The notes beneath the pieces were generated by a model that made no database searches, had not been told where the DNA came from, and saw nothing but the letters and a program-made list of their open reading frames with translations. A stretch of 64,000 nt of DNA from Marchantia polymorpha subsp. ruderalis (taxonomy: Eukaryota > Streptophyta > Marchantiopsida > Marchantiales > Marchantiaceae), in the NCBI GenBank assembly GCA_037833965.1, contig AP031355.1, positions 24,825,501 to 24,889,500 on the forward strand, in the 5' to 3' direction. Positions 43,492-54,147 of the stretch are shown here, piece after piece (within the stretch, counting starts at the first letter, position 1; each line of letters opens with the position of its first letter). The position numbers and the translations under genes were made by a program.

Positions 43492-44846
43492 TGCGTTGTC
43501 TGCACACACAAACGTTCTCCCTTTCGCTCACTCTCTCACAATCGCCACTGCGCGTCGGCCACTCAAGCACTGACTGCTCACTCTCTCTGCGCTCGTTCAA
43601 GATCGCTACTCCCAATTCTTTCAAGGTCCGCCAAGATCCTTGTGCAACTCGTTTCCGCACTCTCTACTCTCACTGCAGGTCGCTCCGCCCTTGCGCGTAA
43701 TCTTGGAACTGGAAATTGCAAAGTCAAGAATGAGAGAATGAGACTGGAGCGCAGTCTTTTCTTCTCCGATTTCAAGAACGTCCAACGTTCTTACTGGTTG
43801 CAACGTACGCAGCCGGCTATACGGCTTAACGGTTCGCCCTTTGCATGCGCGAATTCACGTCTCCGCATTGCGCGCATTCGCATGCTTAAACGTTGAATTC
43901 TCCCGCCGCCGCCACCTTCCGGACTCGAGTCCGCTGCAGGGTATACGTCGGCCCTGTTGTCTTTTCCTAACCCGCCCTTCTCCGGAGGCGTGTCGCCGCT
44001 GGTGCGTTCATTATCCGTCGGCGCCTTGCTGGAGGCGCACATCCAGCCGGAGCGAATTACGCCGGCGCGCAGTCGTACCGCCTATTTTGTCCTTTATGCC
44101 TCGTCCGTTGCTGCCAGCGCATATCCGTCAGCGCAACTCATGCCAGCGCATCCGGCCGTCAGCGCCACGTCGGAGGCGTACATCCGACCGGCGCTTTCCT
44201 TCCATGAACAGCCGCCAAGGGCGCTTCCGACTCTGAGTTGGTTTCCTCCTGTGAGCGCGTGATTCCGCCGAAGGCGCATCGCCGAGGGCGTACGGGAATC
44301 CTTTCCGGCTGTGAACCCTAGCGCGAACGGCGCATGTCCGGCTACGAGTTTTCCGACGCTCATAACTTCTCCATTCCTGATCCATCTCCGGCGCTCTTGG
44401 ACTCGTTAGAACGAGCGTCCCGAGCTCTTTCTAATGCAACTTCAACCAACTGGATCTACCGTGTATCCCGATTGTTATGAAGGTTTTCCCTTTCCGCGCT
44501 AGCGACGCTTCGCCAAAGGCGCACTCATGGTCGGACGCCTTTAGAGGTCCGGGCCCTTCTCCTGACGTCTTTAGCAAAACCTCCTCCTGAGGTGTCTGCG
44601 CCGGAAGCGTAGCTTCCTTATACGCTAGAGGCGCGTGAGTAGAGACACCTCAAAAAGGAGCTTTTGCCGAAGGCGCCGAAGACGTTGGCGTTGGTACATC
44701 CGACTACGTGATTCTTTGTGCCCTCGTGACGATCTCCTCAATCCACTCTATTTTGCGTACCCTTCTCTAGCTACAAACACTGCTTTGGTACTAGTTTTCT
44801 AAAATTGTTTAAATTCTGCAAAAAAAACAAAAAGTGTGTTACCACA

Positions 44847-47026
44847 CGCGCGCACCCGACAAGAAGGTTTCTAATTTCCTCGCTACTCGCCGCCGACTCC
44901 GACTGTCACCCTCCGTCAAAGCCGCCGCCCGAAGCTCGAACTCTCTGAGTGTGATCCTCTCTTGAGCTGCCACCTCCCAATGGGCGTATCCTTTTAGACA
45001 GTGAGTCACCCGCGTCGCCAACTCTTCTCGCGCCCTGCAGCTGCCTTCCACCTCTGCTAGCTGCATTTCCGCTTCCGCACGCTGCGCCCTCAAATCCGAG
45101 CACTCGGATTGCAAGTTGCGCAACAACTCCTCATCCTCCTTGCGGCCTCTTTGACTTTCTTCTAAGGCGCGCGTCTGGCGCGCAAGCTCGGCTGCTAGGA
45201 TGCGGTTTTGTCTCCGCTCTTCCTGCAATTCCGACTCGATCTTTGCCCGCATTAGCTCGGCATCCGCCTGGCTTTTCGTCGCCGCATCCTCCCTCTGCTG
45301 CTGCAAGGCTTGGTATAGCTTCTGTGTGACCGCCAGGTGTTGTCGGAGGGCAGTATTCCTCTCCTGATATACGTGGCACCTAGAGGCCCAAGTGGCCACC
45401 TTGCTCCTCGTCCTGCGCTTGACAGTCTCCACATAAGACTGCGGTTTTCCAGTACCCGAGTACTTGGATGTCTTGCGATCCAGATCTCGCAGGAGTGGGA
45501 CTATCTGCTCGCACAACACCCCTGTTGGCGTTTTCTGCACAGAATCCGCTTCCTGCTCTTCCGAGCTCGTCTCATCCTCAGTCTCGAGGATTTCAGTCGC
45601 CATCGAATCCCTTGGCGACTCCCTGGAACTGTGGCGCGCAGCAGCTTCCGCTGCGACTGCCACACCACTGCCTGCTAATATATCCAGGGCAGTGGGGGAT
45701 CCCACTGCTTGAGCCCCTGTTCCGGCTCGATCTTCGGTCTCCGAAGGGGTCGACGCCGCAGTGACTCTTGTCACCTTTGCACCGCCCGCTTCTGCTGCCT
45801 GCCCTTCCGGCGCAATCTGCGCGGAAGGTGTCTTCGCTGAAGGTGCGTCCGCCGAAGGCGTCCGCACACTGGTCGCCGGCCCTGTCCGTCTCGCAGTCGG
45901 CGAATCCGGCCGACTCTCTATTGACCGACTCGCAGTCGGTCGACCAGCAATTGTCCGTATGGGAGTCGGATACACCCTGCGCGTCTTCACTCCACTTGGC
46001 CTGCTTGCTGGTGGCGTTTTCCCAGAATTGCCTTCCGCCCAAGACGACCTTCTGAGGGTTGTTGGCTCGTCAGCCAAACTCTCTTCTGCTTCCGGCCTGC
46101 TGTCCGGTACGCCCGGTCTCCTCAGTACTAGTTGGCATTTTGCGTGCCCTCTGTTTTGGTCGACTGTGAGGCTCGTGGGTGGGCCGACCACGGGTCGGCG
46201 CAGCTAGCACTTCCGGCTGCCTGTCCTCAGGTCGCTCATCCCACTTCCGCTTTCGCGCAATGTGCTCACTTCGACGTTCTTCTGCTGCTCTTGTTGGGGC
46301 CGGAGCCGGAGGCGGACTGGCAGGTTCCTCGTCCGGATCCGTGTCTACTTCGGCCTCCCGTGAGTATCTACCTAGATAGCTCTATGTCAGCAGCGGAAAC
46401 CGTGTCCGCTCTGAATTTGTCAAACATCCCATCGCCCGATAAAACACAATCAAGTAAGGCGAAAGATGATTGAGGGTTCCTCCTTTCTCTTCTTGCGCAT
46501 GTTGGCGCGTCACCTTCCACAGGAGTCGTGCCCAATGCACTAGAGCTCTTGACAACACTAGCTCCACAAATTCTACCTGCCAACCATGCATGTAAGCGGT
46601 CTTGGTCGGCTGCAATATCTGCAGCAATGCAGTCGCGACATTTCTCCGCAATCGATCTTTGTAATCCCGTGTCCGGAAACCGTTCTTGGGATGCCTGGCA
46701 ACTTTGAAGAGCTCATTGTAGGAGATTTCTTCCTCCTGGGACACCTTCACGCTATCGGCCTCGAAGAGGAGATCCCCTTCCTCGCCGGCACACCTGCCCA
46801 ACACCTGCGCCTAGTTACAAATGTCCCATCTTTCTGGATGTGGACGGAATCCGCGTGAGGGCTTGTGTCTCTCCTGCAGATACTCGCGCACCATCTCCGG
46901 ACATGTCCAGTTCCACCCCCACAGGAGGAAATCGAGCTTCAGCCCCATCAGCACATCTTGAAATGCGCGTAGACCGATCTGCGGCACCCTGAGTGGAGAC
47001 ACTCGCAGCTGGGGAACCTTCGACAT
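44847..47026 (-). pseudogene. U3 gene, A family: copy in E2 3' LTR
   Basis: ATG at 47026. Stops replace Trp near 46811 (CNWAQ becomes CN, stop) and Gln near 46382 (before SYLGRYS). An in-gene deletion near 46108 joins PDSRPEAEE-coding sequence to upstream sequence, removing about 270 bp of the low-complexity part. The coiled coil is open to 44847 where the inserted LTR cuts it. Not functional. Confidence 0.8.
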
Positions 47027-47312
47027 TGCGTTACCTGCACACACAAACGTTCTCCCTTTCGCTCGCTCTCTCACAATCGCCACTGCGCGTCGGCCGCTCA
47101 AGCACTGACTGCTCACTCTCTCTTCGCTCACGCTCAAGTTCGCTACTCGCAATTCTCTCCAAGGTCTGTCAAGATCCTCGCGCAACTCGTCTCCGCACTC
47201 TCTCCTCTCACTGCAGGTCTCTCCGCCCTTGCGCGTAATCTTGGAAGCTGAAACTCGCAAAATCAAGAATGAGAGAATGAGACTGGGGCGAAGTCTTTTC
47301 TTCTCCGAATTC

Positions 47313-47331
47313 AAGAACGTCCAACGTTCTT
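47313..47331. other. Conserved U3 hairpin upstream of the gene
   Basis: AAGAACGT-CCA-ACGTTCTT, a perfect 8-bp stem with a 3-base loop, about 290 bp upstream of the gene ATG. It is present in all A copies at the same place (11216, 13979, 21302, 24684 and others). Confidence 0.55.
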
Positions 47332-48389
47332 ACTGGTTACAACGTACGCAGCCGGCTATACGGCCTAACGGTTCGCCCTTTGCATGCGCGAATTCACGTC
47401 TCCGCACTGCGCGCATTCGCATGCGTGAATGTTGAATTCTCTCGCCGCCGCCGTCTTCCAGACTCGAGTCCGCCGCAGGGTATACGTCGGCTATGTTGTC
47501 TTTCCCTAACCCGTCCATCACCGGAGGCGTATCGCCGCTGGCGTGTTCCTTATCCATCGGCGCCTTGCTGGAGGCGCACATCCAGTCGGCGCGAATTACG
47601 CCGGCGCGTATTCGTACCGCTTATTTTGTCCTCTATGCCTCGTCGCATATCCCGCCGGCGCAAATCATGCCAGCGCAAATCATGCCAACGCATCCGGCCA
47701 TCAGCGCCACGTCGGAGGCGTACATCCGCCCGGCGCTTACCTTCCATGAGCAGCCGCCAAAGGCGCTTCCGACTCTGAGTTGGTTTCCTCCCATGAGCGC
47801 GCGATTCCGCCGAAGGCGCATCGCCGAGGACGTACGGGAGTCCTTTCCGGCTGTGAACCCTAGCGCGAACGGCGCATGTCCGGCTACGAGTTTTCCAACG
47901 CTCATAACTTCTCCGTCCCTGATCCATCTCCAACGCTCTTGGGTTCGTTAGAACGAGCGTCCCGAGCTCTTTCTAATGCGACTTCAACCAACTGGATCTA
48001 CCGTGTATTCCGATCGTTATGAAGGTTTTCCCTTTCCGCGCTAGCGGCGCATCGCCGAAGGCGCACTCATGGTCAGACGCCTTCAGAGGTCTGGGCCCTT
48101 CTTCTGACGTTTTTAGCAAAACCTCCTCCTGAGGTGTCTGTGCCGGAAGCGTAGCTTCCTTAAACGCTGGAAGCGCGTGAGTAGAGACGCCTCAGAAAAG
48201 GAGCTTTTGCCGAAGGCGCCGAAGACATTGGCGTTGGTACATCCGACTACGCGATTCTTTGTGACCTCGTGACGATCTCATCAATCCACTCTATTTAACG
48301 TACCCTTTTCTAACTACAAACACTGCTTCGGTACTAGTTTTCTAAAATTGTTTAAATTCTGCAAAAAAAACAAAAAGTGTGTTACCACA

Positions 48390-48402
48390 TGCCCCCCTCC
48401 TC
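48390..48402 (-). other. Polypurine tract
   Basis: On the minus strand GAGGAGGGGGGCA abuts the LTR start at 48389 and begins 25 bp after the pol stop codon. It would prime plus-strand DNA synthesis. Its tight spacing shows there is no extra gene between pol and the 3' LTR. Confidence 0.85.
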
Positions 48403-48426
48403 AATTGTGAGCGCCCATGCGAACAT

Positions 48427-51267
48427 TTACACGTGGTATTTCTTCAGACGCCACCCGTTCACGCGGGTGCCTAACCATTCTCCTGTCAGTTCTGCGAGTT
48501 GGATTGAGCCATTGGGGAAAACTTCGATCACCTTGTAAGGTCCCATCCATCTCAAGTGTAGCTTGCCTGGAAATCTAGCATGTCTGCTATCGTAGAGCAG
48601 AGCCAAGTCGCCCTTCTCAAGTAGTACTGGTTTGAGTCTTCGATCGTACTTCTCCTTCCGCCTGAGCTGTAGTTGCTTTGTTCGATCTTCGGCCTCTTGA
48701 CGTCTTTCCTCCAGTGCCATTACTTCTTGCAGTCGATATGCCTGACTTTCTTCCGCATCCAGCCTTCTCTGATCTAAGGTCCTCTTGGTGGGTATCTCGA
48801 ATTCGATGGGTAAGATCGGATGCTGCCCATAAACCAGAAAGTAAGGTGTTTGCCTGGTTGTGACTTTTTCTGCCGTTCTGTATGCCCATAAGGCGGCCGG
48901 TAGCTTGGTGTCCCAGTCGTGAGCATGATTCACAGTTACCTTGAGGAGTATCTTACAGAGCAATCCATTGGACTTCTCTGTCAGACCATTCGCCTTGGGG
49001 TTGTATGGAGTAGTCTTCCGATGCTTAATCTGGAAGTGCCGCGTCAAACTTTCTATCACCTGATTCAGAAAGTGCGTTCCCCTGTCACTGACTATTTCTA
49101 GTGGGCACCCGTAGCGTGTGATGATTGATTCGAATAGGAACCGTGCTACTGCTGCTGCGTCGTCGTGCCTTGTGGCCTCTGCCTCCACCATCTTTGTCGC
49201 ATAGTCTGTTGCTACCAATATGTAGCGCCTGCGCGTGCCTTTAGTGACAGGTTGTATTGGTCCCACGAAGTCGATCCCCCAATTTTCAAATGGTGCCAAG
49301 GGCATGATCGATGTCAGAGGCCATCTCGTGGTCGGAGTCGGCCTTCCCGTCCTCTGGCAGCTATCGCATTTGCGAACGTAGTCGTGTACATCTTTGAACA
49401 TCGTCGGCCACCAGTATCCTGCATTCACAATTTTGGTCACTGTATTCCTGGTGGCGTAATGACCATCAGCGTCTTCTGTGTGCATGGCTTTAACGACTCG
49501 CGGAACTTCGGACTCCTCTAAGCATCTGCACAACCTCTCGTCTGCCATTTTCTTGAATAAGACCCCCTGTTGGAGCTGGTAAGGTCCCGCTTTATGAACG
49601 AAGACTGTGCGCTGCTCCGCATCCAATCCTTCCGGACATTGGAGTGTGAGCAGAAACCTGTACAAGTCCGCGTACCTGGACTCATGGCTGGCGGACAACT
49701 GAAAAAGTTGTTCGTCGGGAAAATCATCCACTACTTCCTCTTCTATGGGTTCGGTCCATAGTCGGGAGAGGTAGTCCGCGTTCTCATGGTGAACGCCTTT
49801 CCTAGTCTGCACAGTGTAGGTGAATTCCTGCAGCAGTAGTACCCACCTGGCAATTCGTCCGGACAGATCCGCCTTCTTCACCAGGTGCTGTAAGGCGTAA
49901 TGATCCACATGAAACACGAACTCGTAGCAGATTAAATAATGTCTGAACTTCTTACAGGAGTACACCATTCCCAACGCCTCCCTCTCAGTTGTTGTGTACT
50001 TCTTCTCTGCTGCTGACAACTGACGGCTTGCGAAATAAATCGGGTAGTCTTTCTTGTTGTCGTCCTTCTGACTGAGAACCACTCCGATTGCAAATGCCGA
50101 CGTGTCTACATAGACATGGAAAGGTCTGTTCCAATCCGGACTTCTCAGAACCGGAGCAGTCGTCAGTTTGGCTTTGAGTGTTTCAAAGGCTAGCTGTTGC
50201 TCCTTGCCCCACACATAGGGTTCCTCCTTCTTAAGCAGCTTCGTAAGATCGGCTGCCAAGATGGCGTACATATTTATGAACCTTCTGTAATAGCCTACAT
50301 GGCCAAGGAAGGCCCTCAACTCACGCAGGTTCGTCGGCGGCTGAAGTTCGAGAATAATCTTCACCTTCTCTACATCCACTGCAATGCCATCGGACGAAAC
50401 TCTGTGCCCCAGCAGGATTCCGCTGGTCATGAAGAAAAAACACTTCTCAGGGTGCAAGGACAAGCTGCTCTCCCGACATCTGTCAAACGTCTGCCGAAGA
50501 TGGTTAAGGTGCTCCGACCTCTTACCGAAAACACAAAAGTCGTCAATGAAAATTTCCAGGAACTTCCTCATGTGCTCTTGGAAGATGTTTGTCATCATCC
50601 GCTGGAACGTTGCTGGCGCGTTGCACAGCCCGAACGGCATCTTGTGATAAGCATAGGTTCCCCAGTCGGTCGTGAAGGTTGTTTTGTCCTTGTCCTGTTC
50701 TCTGATGGACACCTGGTTGTAGCCGGAGAATCCGTCTAGGAAACTGTAGCATTCATGCCCTGCGACATGGTCCAAAATAGAGTCCGTGAAAGGGAGAGGG
50801 TGATGGTCCTTCCTCGTTGCTGCGTTCAGCTTTCGGAAGTCCTGGCACACCCGGATCTTACCCGTCAGTTTCTTGGGCACGATTACGATAGGCGACACCC
50901 ACTCGCTACTGAGTACCGGGTAGATGATCCCTGCGCTCAGGTACTTATCGATTTCGTCCTTCACCAATAATGAATATTTTGGGTTGAGCCTGTATTGGCG
51001 TTGGCGAACCGGAACTGCCTCGTCCAACAAGTCGATCCTGTGCTCCCCATACCTTGCAGGTATGCCTTTCATGTCTTCAATCTTCCATGCGAAGACATCC
51101 TCATACTGGCGAAGAAACGCCTGTACCCTGTTCAACTCTTCTCCTTGTACCTGGCTTGACACCTTCAAGCCTTTATCTGGACTGAGCTGCAGTTCGCAGC
51201 AGTCACTTGGGTCGACAATCCCCTCTGTGTGACTGATCACGCTTCTGCCCAGTCCGGCTGCTAGTTG
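48427..51267 (-). CDS. Pol: RT, RNase H, integrase (E2)
   Basis: The frame follows the UAG at 51268-51270 and is uninterrupted for about 946 codons. Numbering from the GTG at 51240: reverse transcriptase with catalytic Asp169 (FLDGF) and Asp233-Asp234 (FIDD); RNase H with Asp379, Glu421 and Asp446; integrase with a His587-His594-Cys625-Cys628 zinc site and catalytic Asp657, Asp719, Glu755 (35 residues between the last two). A GPYKVIEVFPNGS motif lies in the C-terminal domain and no chromodomain follows. Sequence style is Athila/Tat-like. Pol would be made only as a readthrough fusion with Gag-protease. All catalytic residues are present, although E2's protease is damaged. Confidence 0.92.
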   Translation of the reverse strand, partial: QLAAGLGRSVISHTEGIVDPSDCCELQLSPDKGLKVSSQVQGEELNRVQAFLRQYEDVFAWKIEDMKGIPARYGEHRIDLLDEAVPVRQRQYRLNPKYSLLVKDEIDKYLSAGIIYPVLSSEWVSPIVIVPKKLTGKIRVCQDFRKLNAATRKDHHPLPFTDSILDHVAGHECYSFLDGFSGYNQVSIREQDKDKTTFTTDWGTYAYHKMPFGLCNAPATFQRMMTNIFQEHMRKFLEIFIDDFCVFGKRSEHLNHLRQTFDRCRESSLSLHPEKCFFFMTSGILLGHRVSSDGIAVDVEKVKIILELQPPTNLRELRAFLGHVGYYRRFINMYAILAADLTKLLKKEEPYVWGKEQQLAFETLKAKLTTAPVLRSPDWNRPFHVYVDTSAFAIGVVLSQKDDNKKDYPIYFASRQLSAAEKKYTTTEREALGMVYSCKKFRHYLICYEFVFHVDHYALQHLVKKADLSGRIARWVLLLQEFTYTVQTRKGVHHENADYLSRLWTEPIEEEVVDDFPDEQLFQLSASHESRYADLYRFLLTLQCPEGLDAEQRTVFVHKAGPYQLQQGVLFKKMADERLCRCLEESEVPRVVKAMHTEDADGHYATRNTVTKIVNAGYWWPTMFKDVHDYVRKCDSCQRTGRPTPTTRWPLTSIMPLAPFENWGIDFVGPIQPVTKGTRRRYILVATDYATKMVEAEATRHDDAAAVARFLFESIITRYGCPLEIVSDRGTHFLNQVIESLTRHFQIKHRKTTPYNPKANGLTEKSNGLLCKILLKVTVNHAHDWDTKLPAALWAYRTAEKVTTRQTPYFLVYGQHPILPIEFEIPTKRTLDQRRLDAEESQAYRLQEVMALEERRQEAEDRTKQLQLRRKEKYDRRLKPVLLEKGDLALLYDSRHARFPGKLHLRWMGPYKVIEVFPNGSIQLAELTGEWLGTRVNGWRLKKYHV

Positions 51268-51270
51268 CTA
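51262..51270 (-). promoter_or_regulatory. UAG readthrough site (E2)
   Basis: TAG CAA CTA on the minus strand joins the gag-protease and pol frames without a shift. It matches the CAR-YYA readthrough consensus and differs from E1 (TAG CAA TTA) only at the permitted pyrimidine. Confidence 0.75.
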
Positions 51271-54064
51271 TTCGTCATCCGGATGCACATCGTCTCCTTC
51301 CTCCTCAATGGAGCAGCAAGTGACGTAACCCACAAACTCATCCGACATTTCTGTCTCTAAAGTGCATGACGAGCTGGTCTCCCCTCCAGTCGTGTAACCG
51401 GAGGTGGTCGAAGGTGTTTCGCCCTCGTGTGGTACCTTGGTCCATGGTACGGTAATGACAGTCGGAGGGTCCGCAGGGTTCCGGAACTGTAATCTCTTCC
51501 TCCTCCAGTCACACCTTGCTTTGGCATCGTATAGCCACGGTCTGCCAAGCAGCACATCATAACCTTTCTTCATTAGAGGTTGCAATATTATGTAGGACAG
51601 TTGAAAGTCCACTCCTCCAATGTTGGTTCTCACATTGCTCAACATTCCTAGCGGCATTCTACGCGTTTGATCGGCCAGTCGCAACACTCGGGATGTAGGC
51701 TGGAAAGGTCTGGAACCCCAAGGAGTTCGCTGTCTCCTCGGTCATGATGTTCATGTCCACTGGTACCTTCTGTATGACGCAGCCTCCGATCTCTACTTCG
51801 ATCTCTGGAGGTCCTAGGTCTCCTCCTTCCACTCTGTACACAGCCGGAAGTTTCCCTTTTCGGGGTTTGCGTGGTCGGCGCAACGAAAGCATCAGCATCC
51901 TTCTGTACGTCTTATTGTCCTCCAACAGCTGGTGGAAGGAAATATTTGCCCTCTGACTCCCTATGTCCTCCACTATGTCGTAGGAAGTGTTGGAAGTCAC
52001 AGCCGCCACTCTCTCTGTACTCGCGGTCGGAAGTGGTGTAGGGGGCCTAGCCGCCTTCCGGTCGTCGGATGTCGTTCCGGCGCCCAGTGCTTCCTTGATG
52101 AGGTGACTCACCTCATCTTTGATGTCCGGAAGGTAGTCTCGAGTCCGGAACTCTTCTAAAGACCTGTCCGCCTTCTCTGAGTTCTGCTCCGGCTGGATGT
52201 TCCGCATCGCCGGAGGTGTACCCGGCCTTCTCCTTCGGCCTTCTCTAACTTCTTTAGACTTCCTCCTCTCTTCCCTACGCTCGAGGCGGCGAGTGTCCTC
52301 GTGGTCCTCTCCCCTCCTCTTCGAACTTCGGGTCTCTACCCGTCCGCACATTACTTCTTCTTCCGGCCATACTTCGTCTTCTTCAGCTGGGTCCGGGCTC
52401 AGTTCTACCTGGTTGACCTGCACCTCTTCCTTGCCAGGAGTCGATACGAAACGCACGGCTTGCCTGGGGATTGGTGGCTGATCACATTCGGCTGCCGTAT
52501 GTCCAGACTTCTTGCAATTGCTGCACAACGGTGCATACCCCATTTGCTTCCTCGGGTGGGGACAGCTTGGCGCGTAATGTCCCATGTCTTTGCAGTTGTA
52601 GCAACCATTGAATTGTGGTGGAGGTCGGTTGTAATTGCCTGGCGGTGCCATGCGTCTCGGTGGGAGCGTACCCGCCATTTCTCTCGGAACAAAGCGCGGT
52701 ATATGCACAGGTGGGTTCGGAGGTGTAGCTGGAGCTGTCTGCACCGCGTAGGCGGTGTCCTCAACCGGCTCAGCATAATACATGGGATTCTCCCACTGTG
52801 GTGCCCATTCGACCGCATTCACTGGGTAAGTTGGGCGAGCGGACATGCACTCCGTGTTGGCATGTCCCACCTGTCCGCACGTAGTACACCAGAGATTCGC
52901 TCGCTGTCTCGCAGGTGATTTACGTCGGTCTTGGCCTCCCACTACATGAACTTTCAGGTCCGCAAAATTCTTCACCAGGTTGTCTACCTTGGCTGCGATG
53001 TCCCCTTCACTCTTCACTGGGATTCCCCTACCTCGATCCTTCTTCTTGATCGTACTGCGTTTCTTCTTCCGTCTTTCTTCTTCTGAAGATGACGAGTCCT
53101 CTTCCTCTTCCGAGGAAGAACTTGATTCGGAGGAGCTTGATTCTTTTGTCGAGGAAGGCGAGTTCCTTCTCTTCCGACATCCGCCTTGCGATTTCTTCTT
53201 CGTCGACCGTCGGTCGCGTCTTCGAGTGTCAAGGGTTGACGTCTCAAAGGTCTCCGCGGAAGCTATCACATCTTGGATTGTGTCAGTCTTGCCTCTCCTA
53301 CAGAAGGTCTCCATTTCTCTTGAGAGCCCTGTCACATACCAATCCACTGCTTGTTGTACCGAAAATGGTTCTCCTGGGCCTGTCTTCGGAATTCGATCTA
53401 GGAGGTCTTGGAATCTCTCAGTATAGTCTCGAAGATTCTCCTTCCGCTCGCGTCGAAGATTTCGAAGCCGGGTCAGTACTCGACTGTCATATCCGAGTTC
53501 GCGAAACCGCCTCAGAAACTTTTCCTTGAGCTGAGCCCAGGTCCGGATGCCAGTGGGGTCGGTGCTCTCATGGTTGTACCAGCTACGAGCTCTTCTGCGT
53601 AGCAGGCTAGGAAAGATTCGCAGTCTGTCTTCATCGCTGGTCTCACGATTGGCGATGGAGACAGACTCGAAGAGCTTTATGTATGAATCTGCATCATCGT
53701 CGTCTCCCGTTCCCGTGTATCTTGGATACGAATGTTTTGTGATAGGTTGGGAAAACACCTGGCGGAGATTGGCTTGATGGTCTGCCATTGGTGATCTTGT
53801 CAACGAACTGATCCTAGGTTGGCCAAACTCAGGAAGAGTTTCTGTCGGAGGAATTTCCAATAAAACTGTTAGCTCAAAGCTCGCGGTAGGTGAACTGGAA
53901 CGCCTTTGTCTTCCAGCAGTCGGTGATGGCGATCTTTCTGCAGAGTTGTCACCGGGAGTCTTCTTTTTAGTTCGCCGTTTTGCTTCTACGGCTTTTTCTG
54001 AATCTCGACGGAGTTTTCGTGTGGCTCTCGCACTCAAGTTTCCCACACTATCGCTTGTCGACAT
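51268..54064 (-). pseudogene. Gag-protease (E2), damaged in protease
   Basis: ATG at 54064 (MSTSDSVGNLSARATRKLRRDSEKAVE), colinear with E1 gag. The gag core, a Ser/Glu-rich tract and three CCHC knuckles (CTTCGQVGHANTEC, CYNCKDMGHYAPSC, CSNCKKSGHTAAEC) are intact. The protease is broken twice. At about 51754 the residues after the catalytic Asp (Ser-Gly-Ser-Gly-Val in E1) are replaced by a single Met, a net loss of four codons. Near 51700-51706 one extra base shifts the frame, giving a stop at 51659; the rest of the protease reads on in the other frame to the UAG at 51268. Confidence 0.88.
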
Positions 54065-54107
54065 TCACCGAGCATTGCTCCTCAAGTATTCTGGTGTTGA
54101 CGCACTG

Positions 54108-54125
54108 TCCCCGGCAGCGGCGCCA
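54108..54125 (-). other. Primer-binding site (E2)
   Basis: Identical to the 18-base tRNA-Asp-type PBS of E1 and likewise 22 nt from the LTR end (54148). The spacer hairpin here is AAGGAG/CTTCTT. Confidence 0.85.
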
Positions 54126-54147
54126 AAAAGAAGTTGTCGGCTCCTTA

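Larger units (their letters stand above)
37167..43920 (-). repeat. Tandem duplication, 3377-bp unit
   Basis: Two consecutive units (starting at 37167 and 40544) repeat almost base for base. The proteins they encode differ at two positions (Arg/Ser in the motif after SRGF, Ser/Asn in WQGRD). Each unit runs from an abnormal junction, where U3 meets R-region sequence, through the gene to the next junction. Such identity implies very recent unequal exchange or replication slippage, or an assembly duplication. Confidence 0.8.
33227..44846 (-). repeat. A-family LTR carrying three gene copies (11620 bp)
   Basis: Bounded by LTR termini on both sides (LTR end at 33227, LTR start TGTGGTAACAC at 44846). 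Removing two 3377-bp repeats leaves about 4.9 kb, the size expected of a single A-family LTR. Flanks (GTGAA left, CGCGC right) do not match, so it is not a simple solo LTR; the right flank is the coiled-coil end of another A-family gene. The U5 portion (33227-34190) is complete, with its own TATA and hairpin. Confidence 0.8.
44847..48389 (-). repeat. E2 3' LTR, start half
   Basis: It begins at 48389 with TGTGGTAACAC directly after the polypurine tract and runs leftward through U3 into the A-family gene, where it is cut at 44847 (CGCGCGCACCC, coiled-coil end) by another LTR terminus. It is the genuine beginning of the E2 3' LTR. The remainder is not recognisable as a separate segment. Confidence 0.8.

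Noticed and set aside
33227..44846. A clean solo LTR
   Set aside because: The flanking five bases differ (GTGAA and CGCGC), so it must have undergone recombination or rearrangement.
50197..50739. Plus-strand 180-codon frame within pol
   Set aside because: Antisense to the reverse transcriptase coding sequence, with no independent motif.
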